Shown here piece after piece: positions 1-5,711 of a DNA stretch of 10,970 nt (positions are counted from its first letter, which is position 1; every line of letters begins with the position of its first letter). The notes beneath the pieces were generated by a model. That model worked only from the letters and a program-made list of their open reading frames with translations, did no database searches and had not been told where the DNA came from. Origin of the DNA: JALONO01 sp038209965 (GTDB taxonomy: Bacteria > Bacteroidota > Bacteroidia > Cytophagales > Thermoflexibacteraceae); assembly GCA_038209965.1 (NCBI GenBank), contig JBBQXF010000143.1, forward strand, positions 1-10,970, given 5' to 3'. A program made the position numbers and the translations under genes.

Positions 1-361
1 TGAGCATAAAATCGGCCTGAAATTCAAACTGATCATACATTTCTTTGGTCACGATGTCACCACCGTGGGTGGACTCGGCCCCGCCAGATTCATTTACAAC
101 GATCTCACCGTTGGCCACGCGCCAGCCTTTGGCCGGGAGCGAATCAAGATACGCCCCGCGCCACTGGCCCATCGATTGGCCATCAAAAAGCAAAACCCAG
201 CCATCCTTTTGCTCAGCTTCGGTAAGCGTGTTGATCGGTTCGGACACGGATTGCTGGGTAGAGTCGGCGGTTTGGGTGGCTGCCTGTTGGGTGGGTGGGC
301 CACTGCAGGCCGCTGATGCCAGCACGCTGGCTGAGACAAAAAGGAAATTGATTAGTTTCAT
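1..361 (-). CDS. DUF1080 (3-keto-disaccharide hydrolase-type) lipoprotein, 3' end outside window
   Basis: Only the first 120 codons are visible; the gene runs off the left edge. The ATG (359-361) opens MKLINFLFVSASVLASAAC, an export signal whose Cys19 could be lipidated, although the -3 residue is Ser rather than the usual Leu. A low-complexity Thr/Gln/Ser linker follows to about residue 45. The start of a DUF1080 fold comes next: GWVLLFDGQSMGQW, then KGWRVANGEIVV, then GGDIVTKEMYDQFEFQADF. Family knowledge: Pfam DUF1080 is a concanavalin-like jelly roll now called the 3-keto-disaccharide hydrolase domain, common as periplasmic or outer-membrane lipoproteins in Bacteroidota and Planctomycetota and linked to glycan breakdown. 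The substrate cannot be inferred. The gene is divergent from the lipoprotein at 629, and two promoter candidates lie upstream (385-413 and 437-468). The family call is fairly sure; catalytic residues lie beyond the window. Confidence 0.82.
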   Translation of the reverse strand, partial: MKLINFLFVSASVLASAACSGPPTQQAATQTADSTQQSVSEPINTLTEAEQKDGWVLLFDGQSMGQWRGAYLDSLPAKGWRVANGEIVVNESGGAESTHGGDIVTKEMYDQFEFQADFML

Positions 362-384
362 AGACTTTGCTATTGGGGGTGATA

Positions 385-413
385 CTAATTTAGGTAAATC
401 TTCGTTCTTCAAA
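385..413 (-). promoter_or_regulatory. Second, weaker promoter candidate for the DUF1080 lipoprotein gene
   Basis: On the minus strand, TTTG (410-413), 17 nt, then TAAATTAG (385-392), one mismatch from TAnnTTTG. If used, the leader would be only about 15-20 nt. It may be an alternative to the better match at 437-468. Confidence 0.3.
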
Positions 414-436
414 CTGAGTATTGAGCTTGGGCCATA

Positions 437-468
437 CAAACATAATGGAAGCGGGGCATTTGCACAAA
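437..468 (-). promoter_or_regulatory. Bacteroidota-type promoter for the DUF1080 lipoprotein gene
   Basis: Read on the minus strand, TTTG (465-468) is followed by 20 nt and then TATGTTTG (437-444). This is an exact match to the Bacteroidota housekeeping pattern, a TTTG -33 box with a TAnnTTTG -7 box. Transcription would begin near 430, giving a leader of about 70 nt before the ATG at 361. The assignment is by pattern only. Confidence 0.5.
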
Positions 469-628
469 CACTGGCGGCAACTCATTTATTTAAACCCAAG
501 CAAGATTGGTTAAGGGCCACCTCAAATACGCACTTTTGCGGAGTTGTGATCATCTCCAAGTTATCCTTTCATTGATAAAAACTGTATCTTTATCCACTGC
601 ATTCGTTTCACTAAAAATCAAGGGATTT

Positions 629-1297
629 ATGAACTTATTTTCCAAATTATCATTGACGATCGCTCTCACTGGTTTGCTAGTTGCCTGCGGTGGGGCCGAG
701 AAAGCCGAAGAGGCCAAAATCGAAGAGGCTGAAAACGTGGATGGGGTAATGGACGGTCTCGGCAAATTGGGCGAAATGGCCAAAGGCATGGAAGAAGCCG
801 GCAAGGTGAACGAAGGCCGGGTCAAGGCCCGTCGCGAGCGCGGTGACACCGTAGCCATCAATTACGCCGACTTGGCCAAATACTTGCCCAGTGTGAGCGG
901 CTACGAGCCCGAGGGCGGCCCCAAGGGTGAAACCAGCAGCAACGCGGGTTTTGGGACATCCAACACCAAACAGCGCTACGTCAATGGGGACAAGTATGTG
1001 GAAATCAGTCTGGCCGACTTCAACTCAACTGCGGGGCTGGGTTCGATGGCCTTAATGTCCTATACCCTTGCCGCCGCTATCTCTTCGGAATCAGATGAAG
1101 AAAAGCTGGTAGGTTTTACCAAAAGCGCAGACATCAAGGGTTCACAAATGCTCAGGAAAAACACCAAGGTTGCGGGTCTGAACGCCGTAATCACCGATCG
1201 TTTTTTGATCACCATCGAGGCCAATGAACAAACTGACTTGGAATTTGTCAAGCAGATCCTCGAGAGCTTTGACCTGAACAAATTGGCCGCCATGTAG
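629..1297 (+). CDS. Lipoprotein of unknown function
   Basis: The product is 222 aa. The ATG at 629 is chosen because it opens a clear lipoprotein signal (MNLFSKLSLTIALTGLLVAC, lipobox LVAC, Cys20). The open frame continues upstream to 506, but that part has no signal character. After Cys20 comes a Glu/Lys/Ala-rich, probably helical or flexible stretch (GGAEKAEEAKIEEAE) and a region rich in Gly, Met and Lys to about residue 65. A compact domain follows (about 70-222) with alternating strands and helices, ending in DLEFVKQILESFDLNKL. I do not recognise the family. The acidic residues just after the lipidated Cys loosely recall the lipoprotein export signal that places Bacteroidota lipoproteins on the cell surface, but the match is not exact. 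It is divergent from the DUF1080 gene and convergent with mnmE. A weak AAGGGA lies just upstream of the start, and no convincing promoter was found. Confidence 0.85.
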   Translation: MNLFSKLSLTIALTGLLVACGGAEKAEEAKIEEAENVDGVMDGLGKLGEMAKGMEEAGKVNEGRVKARRERGDTVAINYADLAKYLPSVSGYEPEGGPKGETSSNAGFGTSNTKQRYVNGDKYVEISLADFNSTAGLGSMALMSYTLAAAISSESDEEKLVGFTKSADIKGSQMLRKNTKVAGLNAVITDRFLITIEANEQTDLEFVKQILESFDLNKLAAM

Positions 1298-1340
1298 GCC
1301 GGAGTTTGAAATTGACCAAGGGCAGATTGGTAATTCCCTA

Positions 1341-1386
1341 CACGGCCCGTGCCCCAGCGTTGGCCAACTTTGGTGCACGGGCCGTG
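1341..1386. terminator. Perfect 12-bp stem-loop after the lipoprotein gene
   Basis: CACGGCCCGTGC (1341-1352) and GCACGGGCCGTG (1375-1386) are exact reverse complements separated by 22 nt. The loop itself contains the palindrome GTTGGCCAAC. The structure begins 44 nt after the lipoprotein stop codon. It lacks a T-tract on either side, so it is either a non-canonical terminator or a 3' mRNA-stabilising hairpin. Confidence 0.45.
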
Positions 1387-1420
1387 ACAATTCTCAGAGT
1401 TTATCCTAGGTGTAGATTGA

Positions 1421-1437
1421 TTTAGGAAATTCCTAAA
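1421..1437 (+). terminator. AT-rich hairpin followed by T-rich sequence; weak terminator candidate
   Basis: TTTAGG (1421-1426) pairs with CCTAAA (1432-1437) around a 5-nt loop. The whole 17-bp element is an inverted repeat with one central base. On the plus strand it is followed by T-rich sequence (ACTTATTTTATTG). It could be the true 3' end for the lipoprotein transcript, but the stem is weak. Confidence 0.3.
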
Positions 1438-1480
1438 ACTTATTTTATTGATTTTCAATGGGTTATATTTTAGTTTTGCG

Positions 1481-1496
1481 AACCCAAATTTGGGTT
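1481..1496. repeat. Perfect 16-bp palindrome
   Basis: AACCCAAATTTGGGTT is fully self-complementary with no spacer, which looks more like a dimeric protein-binding site than an RNA hairpin. It sits between two convergent genes, where an operator would be unexpected. Function unknown. Confidence 0.4.
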
Positions 1497-1679
1497 GAGG
1501 TCAGATAATGATTGTTCAACCACGGTTGCGCCATTTGACATGACCGTCTTTTCCCCCGGTAAGTGGCACTCTGCCTAGGCCGGCGGCCCAAGCAAAACGT
1601 TTCTAGCCGAGTGAGCCGGGCGGCGGCAGGGAAATTGCCTACCAAACCTGCTGGAACATTTATTTAATGGGTGCACCAG

Positions 1680-3074
1680 CTATTTTCCAATACAGAATTT
1701 ACCAAAAATATTCGCAAGTAAGTCTTCCGTCGATATTTGGCCGGTAATGGTGCCCAAGTGATGGAGTGATTGCCGGATGTCCATGGCCAAGAAATCGCCG
1801 GTCAGGTTTTTGGCCAGCCCGTTCATGACCTGCTGAAGGGCGGCTTGGGTGTTTTGCAGGGCCTCGAAGTGCCGCAAGTTGGTGACCACGGTGCTGCCCG
1901 TGCGGAACTGATCGGCATTGACCTCGGCCATTAACCGCTGCTTGAGGGCCTCGAGGTGCTGCTGCTGTCCAGCGGAAATAGCGATGAATTGCGGATGATC
2001 GCGCACGACCAACTGCCCCATTGCCCCTTCGCCCAAAAGATCCAGTTTGTTGCCCACCAACAAATAAGGTTTACCGAATTGTTCCAATTGCTTGATTTCC
2101 AAGGCTAAATCTTCGGGACTAGTGGTTGCCAAATCAAACAAATACAGGATCAGCGAAGCTTCTTGCATTTTGACCCGCGTGCGGGCCACCCCGAGGGCCT
2201 CGATCTGATCTTCGGTGTCGCGCAGCCCAGCGGTGTCAATAAACCGGAACACAATGCCGCTAATCACCAACTGGTCTTCAATAAAATCACGAGTAGTGCC
2301 CGGTATTTCGCTAACGATGGCCTTGTCCTCCTTGAGCAGGGCATTGAGCAGGGTTGACTTGCCCGCGTTGGGCTTGCCTGCAATCACCACCGGAACCCCA
2401 TTTTTGATCACATTGCCCAAATGGAACGATTGGAGCAGTGCCCCAATGACGGCTTGCAACTCAATGACCAAGTTTTTGAGATCTTGGCGGTCGGCAAATT
2501 CAATGTCTTCTTCGCCAAAATCCAGTTCCAGCTCAATCAGGGAAGCGAAATGGATGAGTTTTTCGCGCAGCACCGTGATTTCCCGCGAGAAGCCACCGCG
2601 CATTTGGGTCAGAGCGGCTTGGTGGGCGGCTTCTGAATCGGCCGCGATCAGATCAGCCACCGCTTCGGCTTGGGCCAAATCGAAGGCACCGTGCAGGAAA
2701 GCCCGCTGGGTGAACTCGCCGGCCCGGGCCAACCTAGCCCCGAGCCGCATGAACAGTTGGATCAACCGACGGATGATGAACGGCGATCCGTGGCAAGAAA
2801 TCTCGACCACGTCCTCCTTGGTAAATGATTTGGGGGCCACAAACAAGGAAACCAACACTTCGTCCAATACCTCGGAGCCGTCGTAAATAGTCCCGAAATG
2901 AATGGTATGGCTTGGCTGGCGGGTCAGATCTTTGGGCTTTTTGCCCGGGGAGCGGAATACTTGGTTGACCAGCGCGATGGCGGCCGTGCCCGAGAGCCGC
3001 ACTACGGCAATGGCGCCTACGCCTGCCGGGGTGGCGAGGGCAATAATGGTATCAGAACTTGCAGGGACGAACAT
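1680..3074 (-). CDS. mnmE: tRNA uridine-5-carboxymethylaminomethyl(34) synthesis GTPase MnmE
   Basis: A complete 464-aa protein, the normal MnmE length. With MnmG it uses GTP hydrolysis and 5,10-methylene-tetrahydrofolate to build the cmnm5 group on wobble uridine 34 of certain tRNAs in the cytoplasm. The N-terminal tetrahydrofolate-binding domain opens with the family signature DTIIALATPAGVGAIAVVRLSG (residues 8-29), and FTQRAFLHGAFDLAQAEAV (121-139) is also typical. The inserted G domain shows the P-loop GKPNAGKS (233-240), switch GTTRD (259-263), DTAG (280-283) and NKLD (342-345). The C-terminal helical domain ends in CIGK (461-464), carrying the conserved Cys of the CxGK motif. The ATG at 3074 lies 12 bp after the stop of the upstream secreted-protein gene, so the two are probably co-transcribed. 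No Shine-Dalgarno sequence is seen. No broken or missing motifs. Confidence 0.98.
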   Translation of the reverse strand: MFVPASSDTIIALATPAGVGAIAVVRLSGTAAIALVNQVFRSPGKKPKDLTRQPSHTIHFGTIYDGSEVLDEVLVSLFVAPKSFTKEDVVEISCHGSPFIIRRLIQLFMRLGARLARAGEFTQRAFLHGAFDLAQAEAVADLIAADSEAAHQAALTQMRGGFSREITVLREKLIHFASLIELELDFGEEDIEFADRQDLKNLVIELQAVIGALLQSFHLGNVIKNGVPVVIAGKPNAGKSTLLNALLKEDKAIVSEIPGTTRDFIEDQLVISGIVFRFIDTAGLRDTEDQIEALGVARTRVKMQEASLILYLFDLATTSPEDLALEIKQLEQFGKPYLLVGNKLDLLGEGAMGQLVVRDHPQFIAISAGQQQHLEALKQRLMAEVNADQFRTGSTVVTNLRHFEALQNTQAALQQVMNGLAKNLTGDFLAMDIRQSLHHLGTITGQISTEDLLANIFGKFCIGK

Positions 3075-3086
3075 CTAGTTGGTTTT

Positions 3087-4706
3087 TTACTCCACAGTGG
3101 GCGAAGTAGGGGTCAATTTGGCCAAATAAAATACTTTTTTTCTCCGCTCGGGAGTAGTACTGCCGCTGGTGGCTGACGTGGTATTTTTCAGCTCTTGGAT
3201 CCCATGCAGCAGGAAATAATCGCCAAACCAATACTGGACTTGTTCACGGTCGCGCTCACTGACGGTTTTTTCGGCTATTTCCTTGGCCGGAATCTCGATG
3301 GCCTGCAACGAATCGACCGGAATGCTCCGCTTGGTGGTTTTCCAGTAGAGTTTGTTTTCTTGGAAGTGCATCATCCGAATGGCCTCGCCGTCGGTGGCGA
3401 CTTGGACAAATTGATCCGGCTGGGAGCTTTCCAAGTCCTTGTACTCGTAGCTGTTGTCCCAGAGCAGCTTGCCCTGCTGGTCAAATGCGCACACAATGGC
3501 GTGCTTGAACCGATACCCCACCGGGGAGCGGTTGGCGTTTTGTCCTGACCGGGGCGAGAACGGATCGTAGTTGGCATTGTAAGAAAAACCGTTGGGCATC
3601 ATGGCCCAGGGGGTGTTCATCCAAAATCCGATCGGGTAGCCACTGTTGCGCATAAAATTGCTGTTGGGTGATCCATCAGCAAAAATGGGCACATAAGACT
3701 CGGCAATAAACACAATTTTGTCATTCACAAATTGCAGATCCCGCACAAAAAAGTTGTAGTCATACCTGGTCGGTTGGCCGTCTTGGCGTTTGTCCTTGAT
3801 CTTGAGCAGCAATTTATCCTTCTTTTTGGGCTGGAGATAGTTAAAGAAATTTTTCAAATAACTAAAATCATAGACCTTAATTTGTTCCATTTCATTGTTC
3901 TTGATTCTGGCCACGTAAACCCCTTGGGCTTTATCTTTGGCCGATACGGAATACATCCCGAAAAGTAACTGCTCATTCTGGCTCACGTAATAGGGCCGAA
4001 AGGTGAACAAGTGGTAATCCTGTTCGGTGGGGGCCACGTAATTGCTCATCAGTTTGCCCGATACATCATACACGTTGTAATAGAAACTCGCTTTCTTCTT
4101 GGCTTCACTGGTCAAAATCACCGACATAGTATTGGAGGGCGGGTCAGTATCAATCCGGTTGATGGTGGCCTTGAGCTGGTTGATGCCCGGCAATACTTTG
4201 GGTTTGTTGAGCTGATGGTCGAAGTGGATGACCACGGGCGATCCATTGACCATGCCGCCCAAATAGAAGACTTCGTTCATGACGGCAAAGTGGGTCACGT
4301 CCATTTCGACTATTTTATCATATTTAATCAATTCCAATTGGCCCGAGCGGGTATTTAGCTTCAAAAATTCGTAGTTTTTCTCCAGTTTGGGCAATAAAAA
4401 ATATAGCCAATCGCCCTGCATGGCATAAATATTCAGGTTGCTCTCATTCTCAAGGGCATAGGAATGGGCCCATTGCACTTGGAGTTCCGTGTCGTATTTG
4501 GTGATGATGACTTCCTTTTTAAAACTGCGCAGTGATTCTTCGCTCTCAAAAAAGGTGAGCAGGCCCGTGGATCCCAGCGGCATGACCCGGTAATTGCTCC
4601 CTCGCTTGGGGTTGATTTCCAAGTCGATCCGTTTGGTCACATTCAGTTGGGCCAAGACGGGGAGGCCGATCAAAAGACAGAGTAAGTAAGCAAACAGGAA
4701 TTTCAT
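3087..4706 (-). CDS. Secreted protein of unknown function, possibly beta-propeller-like
   Basis: The product is 539 aa from the ATG at 4706. This start is chosen because it opens a clean Sec signal peptide (MKFLFAYLLCLLIGLPVLAQ, likely cleavage after Ala19). The frame could be extended to an ATG at 4802, adding 32 residues, but that would bury the signal. There is no lipobox Cys. The mature part has repeated beta-rich units that read like successive blades (LYFLLPKLEKNYEFLKLN, VFYLGGMVNGSPVVIHFD, QLLFGMYSVSAKDKAQGVYV, KIVFIAESYVPIF). A Gly/Asn/Pro/aromatic-rich insertion lies near residues 370-405. The C-terminal tail is Ser/Thr-rich. No enzyme motif or recognised domain is visible, so the propeller idea is inference from strand pattern only. 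It lies 12 bp upstream of mnmE and 99 bp downstream of the HD hydrolase stop. It is probably periplasmic or outer-membrane associated. Confidence 0.85.
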   Translation of the reverse strand: MKFLFAYLLCLLIGLPVLAQLNVTKRIDLEINPKRGSNYRVMPLGSTGLLTFFESEESLRSFKKEVIITKYDTELQVQWAHSYALENESNLNIYAMQGDWLYFLLPKLEKNYEFLKLNTRSGQLELIKYDKIVEMDVTHFAVMNEVFYLGGMVNGSPVVIHFDHQLNKPKVLPGINQLKATINRIDTDPPSNTMSVILTSEAKKKASFYYNVYDVSGKLMSNYVAPTEQDYHLFTFRPYYVSQNEQLLFGMYSVSAKDKAQGVYVARIKNNEMEQIKVYDFSYLKNFFNYLQPKKKDKLLLKIKDKRQDGQPTRYDYNFFVRDLQFVNDKIVFIAESYVPIFADGSPNSNFMRNSGYPIGFWMNTPWAMMPNGFSYNANYDPFSPRSGQNANRSPVGYRFKHAIVCAFDQQGKLLWDNSYEYKDLESSQPDQFVQVATDGEAIRMMHFQENKLYWKTTKRSIPVDSLQAIEIPAKEIAEKTVSERDREQVQYWFGDYFLLHGIQELKNTTSATSGSTTPERRKKVFYLAKLTPTSPTVE

Positions 4707-4731
4707 AGGCCAAATTTGAACGCAATAAAGG

Positions 4732-4763
4732 TAAATATACAACCGAAAATGTTGAGAAACCAA
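4732..4763 (-). promoter_or_regulatory. Possible promoter between the HD hydrolase and the secreted-protein gene
   Basis: On the minus strand, TTG (4761-4763), then 21 nt, then TATATTTA (4732-4739), one mismatch from TAnnTTTG. The start codon at 4706 is 25 nt downstream. It could give the secreted protein and mnmE their own transcription start, and would favour the 4706 start over 4802. Weak pattern match. Confidence 0.3.
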
Positions 4764-4805
4764 GTCTGTTACAAGATTGGTGAATAGATTTCGGCTACTC
4801 ATTAA

Positions 4806-5354
4806 TCACTGCTCGGCAAAATAAACGGAATAAGCCGTAATCTGTTGGGCCAATCGCTGCCCGATATAGTCACTTGCGCCGCGCAACGTTTGAAGAATGA
4901 CCAATGCTTCATCGCGATAGCTGATTTTTTTTTCGGTAGTCCAATAATGGGGTGGCTGCCGCAAGTTGTTGATCCGATCCGCCATTTTGACCAATTGCAC
5001 TTCGGGTGAATGCTGAAGGATCCGGCGGAGGCTGTCAGCCATTTGATTTGGTTTTGGCAAATTGGGGTTTTTGCTCAGGGACAGCACGCCACTTGCCACA
5101 CGATCGCCAAATTGCTCTGCGATCTGGGCCGGAGTAACTGCGGTATCTTCCACGGTGTCGTGCAAGAGCGCGCACTGAACGGCCAAATTGGCATCGAGCT
5201 CAGGCGTGTAGAGCAAGGCTTGCATGGTTTCCATGGCTACTTGGGCCACGTGTGAAATGTAGGGAATATCGCCACCCGGGACTTTTTGACCTTGGTGAGC
5301 TTGGGCCGCAAAATCAAATGCGCGGCAAAAAACGGCTGGATCGCACAGGTTCAT
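4806..5354 (-). CDS. Single-domain HD hydrolase, likely small alarmone hydrolase (MESH1/SpoT-HD-like)
   Basis: The product is 182 aa from the ATG at 5354; the frame extends 15 codons to a TTG at 5399, across a hairpin, which is less likely. The protein is one HD phosphohydrolase domain. AAQAHQGQKVPGGDIPYISHV (residues 16-36) carries His20 and the metal-ligand His35. CALLHDTVEDT (61-71) carries the HD pair His65-Asp66 and the ED acidic pair. LVKMADRINNLR (121-132) carries the last metal ligand, Asp126. These motifs and spacings match the Mn-dependent (p)ppGpp 3'-pyrophosphohydrolase domain of SpoT and stand-alone MESH1-type enzymes, and the length fits a stand-alone enzyme. No synthetase or TGS/ACT domain is present. 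Expected role (inference): removing ppGpp or a related nucleotide such as NADPH in the cytoplasm. It leads a minus-strand cluster with the secreted protein and mnmE. A more general HD nucleotide hydrolase cannot be excluded. Confidence 0.88.
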   Translation of the reverse strand: MNLCDPAVFCRAFDFAAQAHQGQKVPGGDIPYISHVAQVAMETMQALLYTPELDANLAVQCALLHDTVEDTAVTPAQIAEQFGDRVASGVLSLSKNPNLPKPNQMADSLRRILQHSPEVQLVKMADRINNLRQPPHYWTTEKKISYRDEALVILQTLRGASDYIGQRLAQQITAYSVYFAEQ

Positions 5355-5359
5355 GCAAG

Positions 5360-5380
5360 TGGGGATAGGATTGATCCCCA
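5360..5380 (-). promoter_or_regulatory. Leader hairpin just upstream of the HD hydrolase start
   Basis: TGGGGAT (5360-5366) and ATCCCCA (5374-5380) are exact reverse complements around a 7-nt loop. The hairpin ends 5 nt before the ATG at 5354, where it would sit over the ribosome-binding region of the mRNA. It could limit translation. If the TTG at 5399 were the true start, the hairpin would be inside the coding region. Confidence 0.4.
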
Positions 5381-5407
5381 AGTTAAATAAATTTCGCAAG
5401 ATCTTGG

Positions 5408-5416
5408 CAAATTATA
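5408..5416 (-). promoter_or_regulatory. Possible -7/-10 element for the HD hydrolase gene
   Basis: On the minus strand the sequence reads TATAATTTG, resembling both the Bacteroidota -7 box and a classical -10 box. A T-run (TTTT) lies about 23 nt upstream, inside the 5436-5450 palindrome, so a protein bound there could block a promoter. Only a weak match. Confidence 0.25.
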
Positions 5417-5435
5417 CGATTTATCGGCCCCGGAT

Positions 5436-5459
5436 GGCTAAAATTTAGCCGTGGCTAAA
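5436..5459. promoter_or_regulatory. Palindrome GGCTAAAATTTAGCC plus a third half-site; operator candidate
   Basis: GGCTAAA (5436-5442), one central A, then TTTAGCC (5444-5450) form a perfect inverted repeat. A third GGCTAAA copy follows at 5453-5459. The element is about 82-96 bp upstream of the HD hydrolase ATG and overlaps its presumed -33 region. The arrangement of a dyad with an extra half-site suits a dimeric regulator. No regulator gene is adjacent. Confidence 0.35.
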
Positions 5460-5546
5460 CTCAAAACCGATTTGACTGAACAGTACGCCGATCAACGAAT
5501 TATAGTGCAAATTTAACCAACTTAAACGATTAGGTCAAATTGCCTA

Positions 5547-5579
5547 TTTGGTTGAACATTGACGAAAAAAATAGTGTTG
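5547..5579 (+). promoter_or_regulatory. Plus-strand promoter candidate for a small RNA
   Basis: TTTG (5547-5550), 21 nt, then TAGTGTTG (5572-5579), one mismatch from the Bacteroidota TAnnTTTG box. Both flanking genes are on minus, so this would drive a transcript only over 5586-5746, which ends at an intrinsic terminator on the same strand. Confidence 0.35.
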
Positions 5580-5711
5580 AATTCGCTTTTCATTGTCTTC
5601 AAAAATGTTTTCCTTGCTGCGGGCTTCCTTCTTTGGACTGGGCCAACTGCTGATAGGGTAGGGGCCAGCGGTGCTTTAGGTGACGCATCTATCAGTCCCA
5701 AATGGCGGTAA
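5559..5711 (+). other. Possible 50-aa membrane/secreted peptide ORF, alternative to the small RNA
   Basis: From a TTG at 5559 the frame reads MTKKIVLNSLFIVFKNVFLA, then a further hydrophobic stretch, then TGPTADRVGASGALG and an end in SPKWR. This looks like a signal peptide or membrane helix with a short tail. Its TAA stop is 14 nt before the intrinsic terminator, as expected for a real gene. Against it: there is no ATG, codon choice (CTT, GCT, AGG) differs from neighbouring genes, and the promoter candidate overlaps its start. A still shorter frame from the ATG at 5605 gives the 18-aa MFSLLRASFFGLGQLLIG. Confidence 0.18.

Larger units (their letters stand above)
1298..1679. other. Convergent intergenic region dense in inverted repeats
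   Basis: This lies between the stops of the lipoprotein gene (plus) and mnmE (minus). No convincing gene was found; a minus frame at 1463-1645 looks accidental. It holds at least four inverted repeats: 1341-1386, 1421-1437, 1481-1496, and an interrupted GC-rich stem at 1571-1629 (CTGCC/GGCAG outside, CCGGC/GCCGG inside). Some of these probably act as terminators or 3' mRNA-stabilising structures for the two converging genes. None is followed by a good T-run. Confidence 0.6.

Noticed and set aside
45..575. 176-codon open frame on plus over the DUF1080 gene and its promoter region
   Set aside because: Antisense to a recognisable DUF1080 coding sequence, then runs through the promoter region; low-complexity translation.
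560..592. Promoter for the 629 lipoprotein gene (TATCTTTA at 585-592)
   Set aside because: The -7-like box has one mismatch, and no TTTG lies at a suitable distance upstream.
1463..1645. 60-codon minus frame after mnmE
   Set aside because: It spans the palindromes and the GC-rich stem; the translation is Arg-rich with no domain or start signal.
1500..1680. A riboswitch (cobalamin-like) suggested by CCGGT and GC-rich stems
   Set aside because: The conserved core elements do not line up on either strand, and no gene starts downstream in either direction.
2215..2886. 223-codon open frame on plus across mnmE
   Set aside because: Ser/Arg/Ala-rich shadow of mnmE, whose GTPase motifs are complete.
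4707..4802. N-terminal extension of the secreted protein to the ATG at 4802, 3 bp after the HD hydrolase stop
   Set aside because: The tight spacing is tempting, but it would place 32 residues before a standard Sec signal peptide, and a promoter-like sequence lies inside the extension.
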